NCBI GenBank assembly: GCA_021018995.1
Contig: CM037593.1
Span: forward strand, 15,280,088 to 15,344,087
DNA: 64,000 bases
Direction of reading: 5' to 3'
Source of the DNA: Chloranthus sessilifolius
Taxonomy: Eukaryota; Streptophyta; Magnoliopsida; Chloranthales; Chloranthaceae
Of this stretch, positions 49,634 through 61,411 are shown piece by piece. A model generated the notes under the pieces. The model was not told where the DNA came from. It was given only the letters and a program-made list of their open reading frames with translations, and did no database searches. The position numbers were made by a program, and so were the translations under genes. Numbering within the stretch: the stretch's first letter is position 1; every line of letters begins with the position of its first letter.

Positions 49634-50634
49634 TGTAGACACCCTATTTTTGATATCTCGGGAATATGTAACAGTGTTCAAAAACATATCTTAACCATGC
49701 CTGCTCGAAATTCTTAAAAAGTCAAACCTTTGACAGAACTCTCAAAAATTCATTAGTTGATAATTATATATTGAAATCTCAGCGTATAATTGATTATACG
49801 CTAAAATATTAGCATATAATCCGACCAGACTTGGATGAGTTGTCAATTATACGCTGTAATCACATCATATAATTGATTATACGCTGAAATCTCAACTTAT
49901 AATTGGTCAATCTTGGACTACAACTAAAAACTCTATAAACCGAATTTTCTTGTGAATTATATGCTGGAATTCAAGTGTACAATTGATTATATGTTGAACT
50001 CCCAACGTATAATTAGTCCGTTATGGATTGAGACTGTCGCACTCAAGCAAGTAGAGTCGGCTCACTAGTCTAGTTCCCAGCCACCGTGTAATGGTCCTGA
50101 TTTTGCAAATGTTGACTCGTTGATCGTTGATGATAATATAACTATTTTGATCGATTTGACTTTGGTTAAACTTTTGACATTTGAAACGTGGCCTTTGGCT
50201 CACATATTTTAATTAGGCGAATGCACCCAAACATGACCGTAACTCAAATTCAAAATAATAATAATAATAAATAAATAAACAAGAACAATTAAATAAACAA
50301 GAAACAATATATTTGTGTGGTGTTAGATATGGTGTCAAGATGGATTTCTATTGGCACCCGTCCTAAACTACACTAATCGCTAGTAATGCCTAACACCCAA
50401 TAGTATGGTGTTAGATGGGGTAGAGAACCACCATATGGGTGCTCTACATCCTATTGCCACCCACACATTGAATAATAAAAAATAATAAAAAAAGTTTTAA
50501 TTCGGTGCATAGAGGACACCCAAATTTAAAGTTCCTTGCTTGCCAAGGCAACTTTCCTCTTTATTAAAATAGAAGTATATAGACTCTTACTTCTTATTCG
50601 CTGATTGACTTTCCTAATAAATTAATATTCTCTA

Positions 50635-50635
<1 letters not shown>

Positions 50636-50690
<55 letters not shown>
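50636..50690. repeat. (CT)n/(TA)n microsatellite
   Basis: CT units followed by TA units; a similar mixed tract lies at about 50772-50815. Confidence 0.9.
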
Positions 50691-50691
<1 letters not shown>

Positions 50692-51334
50692 TAATAATGC
50701 CTTTTTGGATTTTTGTTTTTTTTTAACTCCTCCAAATTAGATACTTTCTTATTTGATTCACACGTCTCTTTCACACACACTCTCTCTCTCTATATATAAA
50801 TATATATATATATATAGAATAGTATAATAGTTTCTTTTAGAAACCCAATGCAATATCGGACCTTCCCATTATTTAAAAGAAGCCTTTAAGAAAAGAATCC
50901 CAACCGTCTATTTTCACACCCCCTAAAAACTCCTTTTCTATTAAATAATATAATTTTGAGTCTTGCCTTTTTATTGCTTTTTGACTTTTTCAATTTAAAA
51001 GACCCAACCTCTAACTCTAATTGTCTTTCTTTTGATACCAATAAATTCCATACCTGAGAGAACTATTAAGAGTCCGACTTGCGGTTCTTTCTCTCTCTAG
51101 AACACCATTGTAACCCATGCACAACAATCTTATGTCCCCACTCTCTTTTATAATTAGGTCGGGTTCTTATTTTAATCATTCTTCTCAAACGTCTCCCTTC
51201 TTCCAAAATATCTTTGCCTTTGAAACAAATGCCTAACCATCCAAGTGCATGACTTCGTCCTTCCACCTCGTATTACCGCATTCGACGTCGTTGCACTATC
51301 GAAGAGAAAACCCTTTTGTCGCATGGAAAGTAGC

Positions 51335-51336
<2 letters not shown>

Positions 51337-51408
<72 letters not shown>
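51337..51408. repeat. (TA)n microsatellite
   Basis: About 72 bp of TA inside the nested LTR. Confidence 0.95.
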
Positions 51409-51410
<2 letters not shown>

Positions 51411-52158
51411 TTTCTTTATTCTGAGTGTGAAGATTTTTCACCCTAATGATATCTCGTTCACCCCTTTTTGTTTTGACTATAAGGACACTCCCACCCATTC
51501 GTTTAACTTGTAAAGACACCACGCATCGATCAATTTACGTGTAGAACAACATAAAAATCAAGCAGGCAAACCTAGAATCTAACTCCTTACCGGCATCGCT
51601 TTTTTCGACATTCAAATTTTTAGGATTCAACGATTTGTTACCTTGCGGCTTTTGGACCTGAAGTAGGAGAATTTTAATGCAAAATTACTTTTTAGACTTT
51701 AAATCATAAGATTTAATGATGCATTCGAACTAGATCTATGATTATTAGAAATAAATTTGAAATGTTTGAATCATATGAATTAATGAATATTTGAATTAAT
51801 GAATATGACTTGCATTGATAATTGATTTTTCGAATATGAAACCCTTTGAATTGCAACTGAATATTTTGAAATCATTTTTGAATAATAACTTGCATTGAAT
51901 TATTGAACTTTGAATTATTAAATCTTTGAACATCGAACCCTTTGAATTTGAATATGGATTAGAATAAGAATTATATTATGAACCATTGAACCTATGTATT
52001 ATAACTTTGCATGTTATTTAAAGAGATTCATTGAACCGAATCCTGTGCTTCGACACTTTTGAACTGTTTCGACGGCCCATTGAACCGCACAAGTATCCCT
52101 CACAACGTAAAGACTTGAGCACTTAAAAAATTATTCATTAAACGACGATGATTAAGAG

Positions 52159-52331
52159 TAGGGCTGCAACAGAGCCGAGCCAGCTTGACAACTCGGCTCG
52201 ACTAGGCTCGGCCCGAAAAATAAAAGCTTTTCTTTTTAGAGCTCGGCTCGAGAGCCGAGCCGAGCTGGACAGTTTGTAGCTCAAATGAACAGAGCCGAGC
52301 TAGAGTTAAGGCTGGATCTGCTCTATGGCTC

Positions 52332-52390
<59 letters not shown>

Positions 52391-52801
52391 TTAACTTTGA
52401 GAGGTCTATTTTACCCTTCAAAGTAACCATTTAAGTTTATCTAATAGTTACTTTGAAGGGTAAATAGAAACTTTTTCCCCCCACTTGCTCAGCTTATATC
52501 TAACGGTTTATTTATTTCATATGTTGCGTACTTGTGTTTAATCATTCATTTAAATCTTTTATAGAATGGATATTTACTTGAGTAAAAGTTTTAAAAAGTA
52601 TTAGGAGAAAATCTTTTATAATCAAACATACTTGGCTCGAAACTCGGCTTGAGCTCGGGCTCGAGCTCGGAGAGCCGAGCTAGAGCTTAGAATTTTCGAG
52701 CTCGAAGAGCCTAGAGTCGACGTCCAGCTCGACTCGTATAAGGTAGAGCCAAGCTAGGGCTGACCCGAGCTCGGGCTCGGCCCGGTTCGGTTACAGCCCT
52801 A
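52159..52801. mobile_element. hAT-like fold-back element (GAGCCGAGC family)
   Basis: TAGGGCTGCAACAGAGCCGA at the left mirrors TAGGGCTGTAACCGAACCGG at the right. Flanks ATTAAGAG and GTTAGGAG match at 6 of 8. Both arms are packed with GGCTCG/CGAGCC words; the middle has a (TA)n at 52338-52384. Confidence 0.8.
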
Positions 52802-53160
52802 GTTAGGAGGGAATTCCCATCGATAATTGAAGACTCTAGTGCTATATTTGCATTAGTGATATTTAAGTTATATTTTTAAGTCATCACAAATTAAGAAGAC
52901 TGCATCTGAAATTTGATAATGAAACGATTTAATGGATACCCACATGAAACCTAAGAAACAATGCTATCGAATCTTATATAGAACTAGAACTCAGAACATG
53001 TGCTTCTGAACCCATGATATTTTCGAATTCTGTTTTTCTCATTTAATTTTCTTTGAATTTGTCATCGAACTATGCATTGATCGAATACGATGTAATTTTG
53101 CCTTGAACTTTTTCTACTGAACTTAGATGGTTAGCTCACCCCGACACTATGTATCACAGG

Positions 53161-53251
53161 TACAGAAGTGGTTCCAGATCTCGAATTAGAAGATCTCAAC
53201 TTTGTACCAGAAGAAGAAGCAGATCTTTCACCTGAGGAGTTTTATCCTTAG
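53161..53251 (+). other. Short acidic frame near the 3' end of LTR-3
   Basis: After TATCACAG the frame reads TEVVPDLELEDLNFVPEEEA then DLSPEEFYP and a TAG. It is acidic and placed like the acidic frames in LTR-A, the LTR at 60910 and the chromovirus LTRs. Confidence 0.4.
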
Positions 53252-53639
53252 ATTCTTTTGGAGATTTATACTTGGTATAGACTAGATGAATTTTATGAGA
53301 TAATTAAGATTATTTTTTGATATTGTGTGCCACTGTTTGTGTGACGAACGACCGTCATCGGTGATTTTACTTTTAATTTTACACTTTCGTTATGAATATT
53401 AATGCAAATTAAATTAGTTATGAATATTTATGCATTCAATTTATTTATGATAGCTTGCTCACTAATCGATGCCAAAGAATTTCTGCAATTAGATTATGAA
53501 TTGTGATCTAGCGATCCGAAATTTTCATGTGTTTCGGATTGGAAATTTCAGGTTGTTACACGCCGCTTGAATTATATGCTGAAACTACAACATATAATTC
53601 AATTATAAGCTTATTATTAGGCATATAATTGGCCAATAC

Positions 53640-53648
53640 TATAAATAG
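53640..53648 (+). promoter_or_regulatory. TATA box of LTR-1
   Basis: TATAAATAG directly follows the second palindrome block. Confidence 0.65.
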
Positions 53649-54300
53649 ACCTCTACCCCTCTCATTCCCTACAGATTATTCTACACATTATTATTCTCTT
53701 ACTTTTTTCCTTTAGAATTTTTTAGGTTGGCTCTAAAATTTCGAATTAGAAAAAGTTAAATTCTAAACGTTTGGATTTAGAACTTCGACTTTCTTCTAGG
53801 AGTTTCGCTGAGTATTAGTTCTAGTTAGGGGTGATCCTTTTACTTCGATTTTTGAGTTTTCCAAAGAGAGATAAGATTAGCCCTTAAGCTTTCCCGTAGG
53901 ATACCCTTTCTGAAATTTTAGTCTTACATCTAATTAAGTTTATACCCTTTTCTTGCATATTTTAAAACATCATAGCCTCTAAACTGATTTGCCGAGAGGA
54001 GCCAACAGAAGGTACTCTGGAACGGGTTCGATCCTCTCACGCATAACGGGCCAACACATCCCTTTTAGTTAGTATCTCTAGGATAGAAATTTTGAATTAG
54101 TTAAACCTTAGACAACCCTAGCTGCTAAAACCGACAGACCGGTATTTAGTATAGGAGTTTGACCCACAACCTCCCGCCTTATTCTTGCGATCAATGACAT
54201 TCTACAGCATCGATAAACATCTGTACATAGCGATTACATCAACATCAGGTATACTTAGTAAAATTGCTAACAATCTTCCTTTACAGGTTCATAAATCCTG

Positions 54301-54467
54301 AAGGGTAGCTCAGTTGGTTAGGCCTTTGGTTTGCTCCCCAATGGTCACCAGTTCGAGTCGCCTCAGGGTTACTGGAGGTTTACCTGGCCGTTAACTTCAA
54401 GGCCCCATGGGATTAGTCGAGGTGCGCGCAAACTAGCCCAAACACCCAGGGATATAAAAAAAAAAAA
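54301..54467 (+). mobile_element. tRNA-derived SINE (Au-like)
   Basis: The left part carries polymerase III boxes: TAGCTCAGTTGG (A box) and AGTTCGAGTCG (B box). The body has GGGATTAGTCGAGGTGCGCG, typical of plant Au SINEs. It ends in a 12-bp poly-A at 54456-54467. I could not see a clear target duplication. Confidence 0.85.
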
Positions 54468-54699
54468 GAAGCTAATTCATTTGTTGTCAATTACCTTCAC
54501 CACCCTTTGCAGACAGAGTCCCAAGTGACCACATTGGGCCATTTCTCGAATCCCGAAAGGGTTCCCGAAAACGCGTACCAACAACGTGGTTTGGCTGCAA
54601 GTTAGTGTGGGTCCATGTAAGTTACTGGGTCTAGGTAAGTTACTTGGTACTAGGCTACATTTACCCTTTGATAGTTTCAAGTTTACAACTATGAATATT

Positions 54700-54900
54700 T
54701 CACATGCTTTGACCAAAGAGTTAGTCAACAATGAATGTCCACCCATCATGCGTGGACACGATGGTCCACACGTCTATATGTTTGCATGACGTGCAAGGAC
54801 TTTCAATGCATGGAAACCCATACGCGTCATGCAGTCTCACAAATGTGTGGGCTGCTTTAATGCACACAATGGGTGGACACAGACACTGATATATGGCAGG
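54700..54900. repeat. Fold-back sequence with TGTCCACCCAT ends
   Basis: AATGTCCACCCATCATGCG at about 54731 is mirrored by CACAATGGGTGGACAC near 54866-54881. Arms are short; possibly a decayed MITE. Confidence 0.45.
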
Positions 54901-54924
54901 CCGTGAATAACAAACCATTCAACG

Positions 54925-55009
54925 GACTGCTTACGTGGTGCGATGCAAGCGTAGTAGGTTCAACAATGTAGGTCGCGCTAGCCACTTGTATCGCACCACA
55001 TAAGCAGTT
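54925..55009. repeat. Hairpin with 24-bp stem
   Basis: GACTGCTTACGTGGTGCGAT at the left pairs with ATCGCACCACATAAGCAGTT at the right, with two or three mismatches, and a loop of about 34 nt. Confidence 0.8.
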
Positions 55010-55281
55010 CCTTGTTGGTATGGTATTTGAGGTTTCCTCATTATAATTTTCGGGTGGACACCCTCTTTAGAAAAATGGAGAAAATTCTTATTTATGGGGT
55101 TGTTTGGATAGAACCTTTACTCCATTTTACCACATATTCCTAATTTGCAAAAAATACAGTATACAGGAATCCTACGTTTTACCATACTTATCACTGTTTG
55201 GATAACAATTTGTTTGTGTGAGAAATGAAGGAATATTCAAAATTCAATATTTAGATACAAGTTTGGAAAAAACAATAAAAT

Positions 55282-55623
55282 TAGGGATGTCACTAGATCG
55301 GGTCAAAATTTTGGCTGCCCGACAAAATTTTTGCAGATGCCCGATGTGACCCGACGTTGTGTCTGACCCAACCCGAAATGATAGTGCACACAAGCATACC
55401 TGACCCGGCCCGAGAACTTGACTCGACCCAAAAACTGACCCGACCTGATAAAAAACCCCTATTTTATATGTTTTTAAGTATAAAATATTAGGTTGAGTTT
55501 GGTTGACCCGACTTGGTAAATACTCAACCCGACCTGACAAGCCAATTTTAAGTACTCGACCTGGTAAAATATCAAGTTCGATTGTGTCGGGTATCGGGTC
55601 GACCCTACCCATTGACAACCCTA
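55282..55623. mobile_element. hAT-like fold-back MITE (CCCGAC/GGGTCG family)
   Basis: Ends TAGGGATGTCACTAGATCGG and the inverse of TAGGGTTGTCAATGGGTAGG. A perfect 8-bp duplication AATAAAAT flanks it (55274-55281, 55624-55631). Interior is filled with GACCCGA/TCGGGT words. An open minus frame across it (55696-55244) is an artefact of the repeat. Confidence 0.9.
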
Positions 55624-55941
55624 AATAAAATGGAGTAAAAAATATTTTGGGCTTTTCAAAAAATGATGAGAGATAGAGAGATGAACCGGCTGCCACATTT
55701 TATCATACCATGTTTTACCACGATTCTAGAGGGGGAGGATCGTAATCTATTTTGGAGTTTTGTGGTAAAGAGGGATAATCCATTTACAGCCCTTAAAAAA
55801 TATTTCAACAACTGAATTTATGGTAAAACATTTTACCATGCCATGTTTCACTAGGTTTTCTCTATATCCAAACAGGCATAGCCTCCTTTTCCTTTTTTTT
55901 TTTTTTTTTTTTATTCTCGTATTTTAGAGTTTGGTTATGAG

Positions 55942-56845
55942 CAAGGTATCAAATATCGGCCAATACCTATAGGTATCGGTTTTCGGCCAAACCGACACAT
56001 ATCAGCTCCCGATACATATCTGGTATCGCACGTTACCTGACTTAGGTAATGGTACCTCTGCTCGGTGCTTTTTTGCTTTTTTTATGCTGTCATGTGATGC
56101 GACAATCTCAACCCAATGTCGCACGTTACCGGCAGAGACTACTGAGTTGACAACACGTACACGCTTGTCCACCTATACGAGACACGGATTTTAGGAGCAC
56201 AAAGATATGCACTCACTTTCAGGCCTACAGGATTTTCGATTCTCTTACCAGCACATGTGTAATGGACACCTAATGCCTACTTGGATGGATAAGGGCATGA
56301 GCTTGAGTGACTAGTTCGGAGTTGTTATTTGGTGCATAGCCTGGGCACTAGATCTGGTACTAGCGTTATCGGAATTTTACAGGTGACAACAATATTCATG
56401 AAATAAATCTTATTAGTAAATGTGTAACACTCTCTAAATGTTAGATGAGCTAGTTTAATATTTTTAAAGAGACAAAAAATTAGTGCATCTTATTATTTTT
56501 TTATAATTAACGGTCTTAGATTTTAGAATAGAATTAATTGGTAATCTTGATTACACTCGATTGTGCCTTTTTTTGTGTTGTCATGTCACATCAAGGTAGC
56601 ATGGGTAGTATGTTAGGTTCATTCAAATATTAGGTACCAGTGGTGGTGCTTTTGTCCGCTCACTCTTTTCCGCATTTAAAACATGGGGCACCATTTGTAT
56701 AAGCTATACAACCATGCAACAGTTTTGTTTTTTTTTTTTTTTTTTTCTTTAAAATGCCGGATAAGCATATATAGCCGAATCGGTCATATTGACAAATACC
56801 GATACATATCTATTATCCGATATCCATTCTCGATTTGATACCTTG
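55942..56845. mobile_element. hAT-like fold-back element (GGTATCGG family)
   Basis: Ends CAAGGTATCAAATATCGG and the inverse of CAAGGTATCAAATCGAG. Flanks GTTATGAG and GTTTTGAG match at 7 of 8. Arms carry GATACC/GGTATCGG words; about 600 bp of non-repetitive sequence lies between, with no gene. Confidence 0.85.
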
Positions 56846-57476
56846 GTTTTGAGTGAAGAGAAGAGAAGAGACGATTAGGCGTGACCCTACGCCGAGAAGA
56901 GACGATTAGGCGAAGCTTTTTGGTGAAGCGAAGTGGAATATATTATTTTAAGAAGAAATTTCTTATACAAGTTGTAAGAGTTTACACCCTAACCTTTCTA
57001 GTTAGGGAAAGCTTTGCCAATCACCCTGTCAAAGGTTTACAAATGTTCAAAATAACAAAAAGCGTTGGGGGTACTTACCAATTTTCCAATGGTCAAATGT
57101 TCCTCTAACTTGTTTTTATTTTTTTTTGTTAACGTCAGTATCCGAACCCCTTAAAGCACCCACCTCTAACTGTAAGCAAGTATCAGGCGAGCTCGCCTAA
57201 CTCCTTTTATTAGTTAATATACACGAAATGTGAGTTAAAAGCATGTTATGTTGAATCAAAATCTTTACTGTTTGATAGGTGAGAGATGATCTCTAGATGC
57301 ATTATATAGAAAATCGTAATGAAAAATGATTTTCATCTTCTAACTTTAAGCAGTCAATGACTTTAAACATAGGAGCACATCTTAAACTAGTGAGTTCAAA
57401 TAAAAGAATCGTTGGGAGAAAAAGCATTGGCACAATTCGGTACACCGAACTTGCACCCTTAGACCTTACCCTTACT

Positions 57477-57656
57477 TATTTAAACGGTGATAGGATAAGC
57501 ACATGTCTCGTGGTTACACGTGGCAAAAGACGTGCTATAGCGCGGAAGCTTCTCTCACGTCTTTTAGCGTCAGGAGACTTTTTAGGCAAAAAGACTAAGA
57601 GAGAAGTTTTTGTCACATGCCACGAGACAAGTGCTTATCCTATAACTGTTTAAATA
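57477..57656. mobile_element. TA-flanked MITE in the F-box gene promoter
   Basis: TATTTAAACGGTGATAGGAT at the left mirrors TATTTAAACAGTTATAGGAT at the right; arms pair over about 55 nt including GATAAGCAC and TGTCTCGTGG. It ends 151 bp upstream of the F-box start codon. Confidence 0.85.
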
Positions 57657-57686
57657 GCAGCCATTTTACTCTTACACTCGTCTAAG

Positions 57687-57693
57687 TATAAAC
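57687..57693 (+). promoter_or_regulatory. Candidate TATA box of the F-box/kelch gene
   Basis: GTATAAACG is about 120 bp upstream of the ATG, followed by a pyrimidine-rich leader. A rival, TTTAAATAG at 57648-57656, is part of the MITE end. Confidence 0.4.
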
Positions 57694-57807
57694 GTCTCCG
57701 CTTCTCCCTTTTATCAATTCTCAAATTATACCCATCTCGCTTTTCATAGTTTTCCAATAAGGGAGTTTCCTGGTTTCGGATTTCTGGTTTCTGGTTTCTG
57801 GTTTTTA

Positions 57808-58881
57808 ATGGCTGAGATTATCCCGGGCTTGCCTGAAGAGCTAGCCCGTGAGTGCCTAATTCGAATACCGTACAACCGCTTTTGTACGGCCACAATGGTT
57901 TCTAAGCTTTGGAAAGAGGAAATCCAGTCGGTAGAGTTCCATCGGCTGAGGAAGGTCACGGGCGTGAGCCGAGCTGTTCTTGTATTGGTTCAAGCCGAGC
58001 CGAGCCCTCCATCTGGGGCCGTCAAATGCCCTGCCACGCCGGCTTTCCGCCTTGCCCTGTATGAACCGGATACAGGTACATGGGACAGGCTACCTCCGGT
58101 TCCCACTTTCACTGCCGGTTTGCCTCTTTTCTGCCAAGTCGCCGGAGTGGGTCGGAATCTGGTGATTATCGGCGGGTGGAGTCCGGCAACTTGGGAGGTC
58201 TCCGGCGCCGTATTTGTCTACGACTTTGTGACTGGCGATTGGCGACGTGGCAAGTCTATGCCAGGCCCACCACGGTCGTTTTTCGCCTGTGCGTCAGATT
58301 CTGATCGAACGCTCTTTATTGCTGGTGGCCATGATGATGAGAAGAATGCGATGAAGTCGGTGTTGGCATATGACGTGGCGAATGATGAGTGGACCACGTT
58401 GCCTGATATGGCGAGAGAGCGGGACGAGTGTAAAGGTATTTTCCGACGTCGCAGGTTCCACGTCATCGGAGGGTATAGTACGGACGAGCAAGGGAGGTTT
58501 GGGAAGAGTGCGGAGGCTTTTGATTTAGCCACGTGGCAGTGGGAGGAAGTTGAGGAAGACGTGTTGGAGGTCGGCACGTGTCCGAGCACTTGCGTGGCGG
58601 CAGAGGAGGGAGTGTTGTACAGATGTCGTCGAGGACACGTGGTGGGGAGAGAGGGTGCGACGTGGCAGGCGGTTGCTGAGCTTCCGAGTGATACACAAGT
58701 GGGTCCCAAGTTGGTGACATGGCAGGGGAGGTTGTTTGTGAGTGGGTCTGCTCGGCATGGCGGGTCCCATGTGGCGTACACGTTGGACTTGGGCAACAGG
58801 GAAAGGTCCACGTGGAGGAAAGTGGACATGCAGGAGGAATATTCCGGTCATGTACTGGCGGGTTGTTTTATGGATATATAA
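57808..58881 (+). CDS. F-box/kelch-repeat protein, KMD-like
   Basis: An intact 357-codon intronless gene. Residues 3-48 are the F-box (IPGLPEELARECLIRIPYNR, then VSKLWKEEI), which binds SKP1/ASK in an SCF ubiquitin ligase. Residues from about 80 to 345 are kelch repeats forming a propeller that binds the target: VIIGGWSP...VYDFVTGDWRR, LFIAGGHDDE...YDVANDEWTTLP, HVIGGYSTDE...FDLATWQWEEV. Length and layout fit the KISS ME DEADLY group (Arabidopsis At1g80440, At1g15670, At2g44130, At3g59940 type), known to promote turnover of type-B response regulators in cytokinin signalling and of phenylalanine ammonia-lyase. The start is the first ATG of the open frame. It is GC-richer than its surroundings. 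Which member it is cannot be told by eye. Confidence 0.92.
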   Translation: MAEIIPGLPEELARECLIRIPYNRFCTATMVSKLWKEEIQSVEFHRLRKVTGVSRAVLVLVQAEPSPPSGAVKCPATPAFRLALYEPDTGTWDRLPPVPTFTAGLPLFCQVAGVGRNLVIIGGWSPATWEVSGAVFVYDFVTGDWRRGKSMPGPPRSFFACASDSDRTLFIAGGHDDEKNAMKSVLAYDVANDEWTTLPDMARERDECKGIFRRRRFHVIGGYSTDEQGRFGKSAEAFDLATWQWEEVEEDVLEVGTCPSTCVAAEEGVLYRCRRGHVVGREGATWQAVAELPSDTQVGPKLVTWQGRLFVSGSARHGGSHVAYTLDLGNRERSTWRKVDMQEEYSGHVLAGCFMDI

Positions 58882-59010
58882 ATTGATTACTTTTTTTTTT
58901 TTTTTTTTTGAGAATGAATATATAAATTGAGTTATTCAACAACAGTGGTCCACTGTTTTTTGTTTTGTTTTGGAAGGCTATTCGTTTCGGCGGAATAAGT
59001 TGCCCGCAAC

Positions 59011-59304
59011 CATAGTGACAAATTTCATTTTCCGGGATTTTTCGGTGGGGGGTCTTTTCGGTATATTTTGGATTAATTTCGATACTTTTTGAAAAAATTT
59101 CAGGAAAGTTTTGGGGATTAAAAATATATATTTAATATTTTTTTTAATATTTTAAAAAAATTTACCGAAATATATCAAAAAATACAGAAATTTACCAAAA
59201 AATACAGAAAAGTACCGAAAAATACCGAAAACCGAAATTTTCCCGAGTTGTTTGACCCCCATTTCGCGAAATTTCACCGAATTTCGGCGAAATTTGGCAC
59301 TATG
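59011..59304. mobile_element. hAT-like fold-back MITE (TTTCGG family)
   Basis: Ends CATAGTGACAAATTTC and the inverse of CATAGTGCCAAATTTC. Flanks CCCGCAAC and CCTGCAAC match at 7 of 8. Interior words are TTTCGG and ACCGAAA. It is 130 bp downstream of the F-box gene stop and related to 27810-28111. Confidence 0.9.
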
Positions 59305-60909
59305 CCTGCAACACCCATATTACGTGTGGTTTTGTTTTTTCCCGTGAGTGGATTAGTTACAAAATAAGCCTTTTATGTAATTTAGTGGTGTAAAATATGT
59401 ACTTTTTTTAATATAAAATATATAAAAACAATGGCACAATAACATCTAAAACAATCCAAAACTTGCTTATAAAAATCACTTTTTTAAATTACACCGAAAA
59501 GAATAAGCGTGTAAAATATATGAAAATAATGGCTCACTAGCATCTACAACAACCCAAAACTTGAGCCTCTCTACCTATGTAATTAAAACTTAGTTTAAAC
59601 TAGTGGTTCCTTGAAGGGCTATGGAGACTATAAATCTCAAGTTCGCGGGCCGATTACTAATGAATTGAGGCATGACAAATTTAGTCGAATTTCCTCACAT
59701 GCCATGAAATTAACTTATTAACAGTTCCCTGGTTTGCTACAAAAAACCTTCCAATCTAAAAATCCAAACTTGATAATCACAATGATGACAAAAAAATCTT
59801 TAATAACCCAAGTGGACAAGATAATGAAAACCTCATTGCAACAAAGACATCTTGAGAAAGAACCACATAATTTTGTGGAAGAAAACAATAATTAGAGAAG
59901 ATGATGGTAGAAAAATAATTTTCCCATAGGAATTTACAATTAGTACTCTCAGAACAACTTGAGAAAATTTTTTTTAAAAAAAATTCAATAAAAATCAGAG
60001 CATACAATGGTAGCTACTGGTGAAGAAGTTAGCAGTAATAACAAAATCCCCAATTAAACTAGCATAGGACTTGAGCATTCAAAAAAAAATCATGTTAAAA
60101 AAAAATGGAAATAATAGAAATATCCATTTGTAGCTGAGAAACCATAAATTGAAGATTTGGAGGGACTGCTTCATCAGATCTTCCAAAATCTCTTTGCTTG
60201 ATACCTTTACCGCTTATACCCATGCCGTTGAAATCTTCCACATGCTTGACTTGGATGTCATCCATAGGTTCATCCTTACCTTCATTGCAGAATAGATTTC
60301 CTTTGGATTTTAAACAAAAGGGTTTAGGAGCTTACTAGAGGTGATATGTTGGAGAGAGAAAAAAAATTCCTGTTGAAGAACCTTGAATGATGATGAAGAT
60401 ACTTTTATCTGCTTAAGGCCTCTTATAATGCTACAGGAAAAGGGTTCTACACCTGTAATAAAATAGGCGTTGGAAATTTCTCCTATAATTTAATAGTGTT
60501 ACGAGGCAATGGGCTCATAAGTCAAAAATTTTACCTGCAAAATAAACAGTATTTTATAGCAAAGGAATACATTGAAACGAACAAGAGTGCCTCGTAATAA
60601 ATGCTACTGTTGCCCCAAAAAACCCCATTTTGCATGTAAACTCCCCTCATTACACCCAAACGAACATACTTGTAGTAATCTATTTTACAGTTCATGGTGG
60701 GTGGATGCTCATCGGAATCTAATCTCATATAAGAATCCATTATTTGACCAATTCATATAGCAATCAAGGACTATAAAGTGTAAAGAGCACTTTTTAGGTG
60801 GAAATAGAAACTTTATCGCTTGTTTCCACAAATAATCCACTATAAATGCTGACATGGTTTTTCTTCGTAAAGATCAATTTTTTTATATTTATAAGGGCAA
60901 TAGTCAAGT
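59305..60909. other. Intergenic, no gene seen
   Basis: AT-rich with scattered A runs; a short near-repeat of ATAAAATATATGAAAATAATGGC words at 59395-59560. No reading frame with family features. Confidence 0.5.
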
Positions 60910-61242
60910 TGTCACCGAAATTCTATCCCATCTTGAGGGCTTAAAATTTTGTGTTATGACCCGCACGCATCTCAGATAGATTAAGCAAACATATTATAAT
61001 CCGAGTTCTTATGTTAATATAGTTCCATAAAATTCGTGAATATAATAATAAAGGAATGAAATATTATGGCAAAAATAAATAACAAATAATAAAGATATTG
61101 TACCAATGACATAACTACTAATCAAGGAAACAATAAGGGCAAAATATAAATCAAAAGTACGGGACTGATAATAAATGTTTAACGATAAATAATGACTGTA
61201 CGAAATAATAAAACAAACTATCTAAACTGAAGATCCTAATTT

Positions 61243-61411
61243 CTATACCCAAACTAGCGCTATCAATAATCGGCATTGAGATCTTAGGATCGTAATCGGC
61301 ATAGAGATCCTCCCGGTGTCCTGTAGCGTTGTCCTCCTAAGGCTCCTGATACTCAGCGTCCATGGGGCCAAGGAAGTCAATGTTAGCATGATAGGGATAA
61401 TCGGTGTCGAC
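61243..61411 (-). other. Short acidic frame in the 3' LTR
   Basis: From 61411 the minus frame reads VDTDYPYHANIDFLGPMDAE and YQEP, a TAG (61337-61339), then EDNATGHREDLYADYDP. It parallels 1918-2058 codon by codon. A TTTTTTTCAG acceptor-like stretch lies just upstream. Confidence 0.4.

Larger units (their letters stand above)
50210..53560 (+). mobile_element. Nested LTR inside LTR-1 (LTR-3)
   Basis: The right end is TTCAGGTTGTTACA at 53560, after which the palindrome block of LTR-1 resumes. An acidic frame (53161-53251) lies near its 3' end. The left boundary is uncertain, between about 50.03 and 50.32 kb, and I found no clear target duplication. It holds several (TA)n runs and the hAT-like element at 52159-52801. 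No gag or pol words. Confidence 0.5.
49634..54295 (+). mobile_element. Tat-type Ty3 LTR (LTR-1), split by a nested LTR
   Basis: It starts TGTAGACACCC (49634). Palindromes such as 49781-49802 lie in two blocks (49781-50010 and 53565-53635). TATAAATAG is at 53640-53648. The stretch 53990-54250 (GGTACTCTGGAACGGG, CGCATAACGGGCCA, GATAAACATCTGTACATAGC) matches the minus-strand LTR at 60910-63841 in the same order. The right end is not defined. About 50.2-53.56 kb is a later insertion. Confidence 0.65.

Noticed and set aside
54301..54375. A tRNA gene
   Set aside because: The A and B boxes are present, but the body, the GGGATTAGTCGAGGTGCGCG stretch and the poly-A show a SINE; no tRNA cloverleaf closes.
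55244..55696. A 150-codon open frame on the minus strand
   Set aside because: It runs through the fold-back element at 55282-55623, and its residues come from the repeated GGGTCGGG-type words. No independent coding sign.
58218..58851. Long minus-strand frames opposite the F-box gene
   Set aside because: They mirror a GC-rich coding gene on the plus strand. The plus frame has clear F-box and kelch features.
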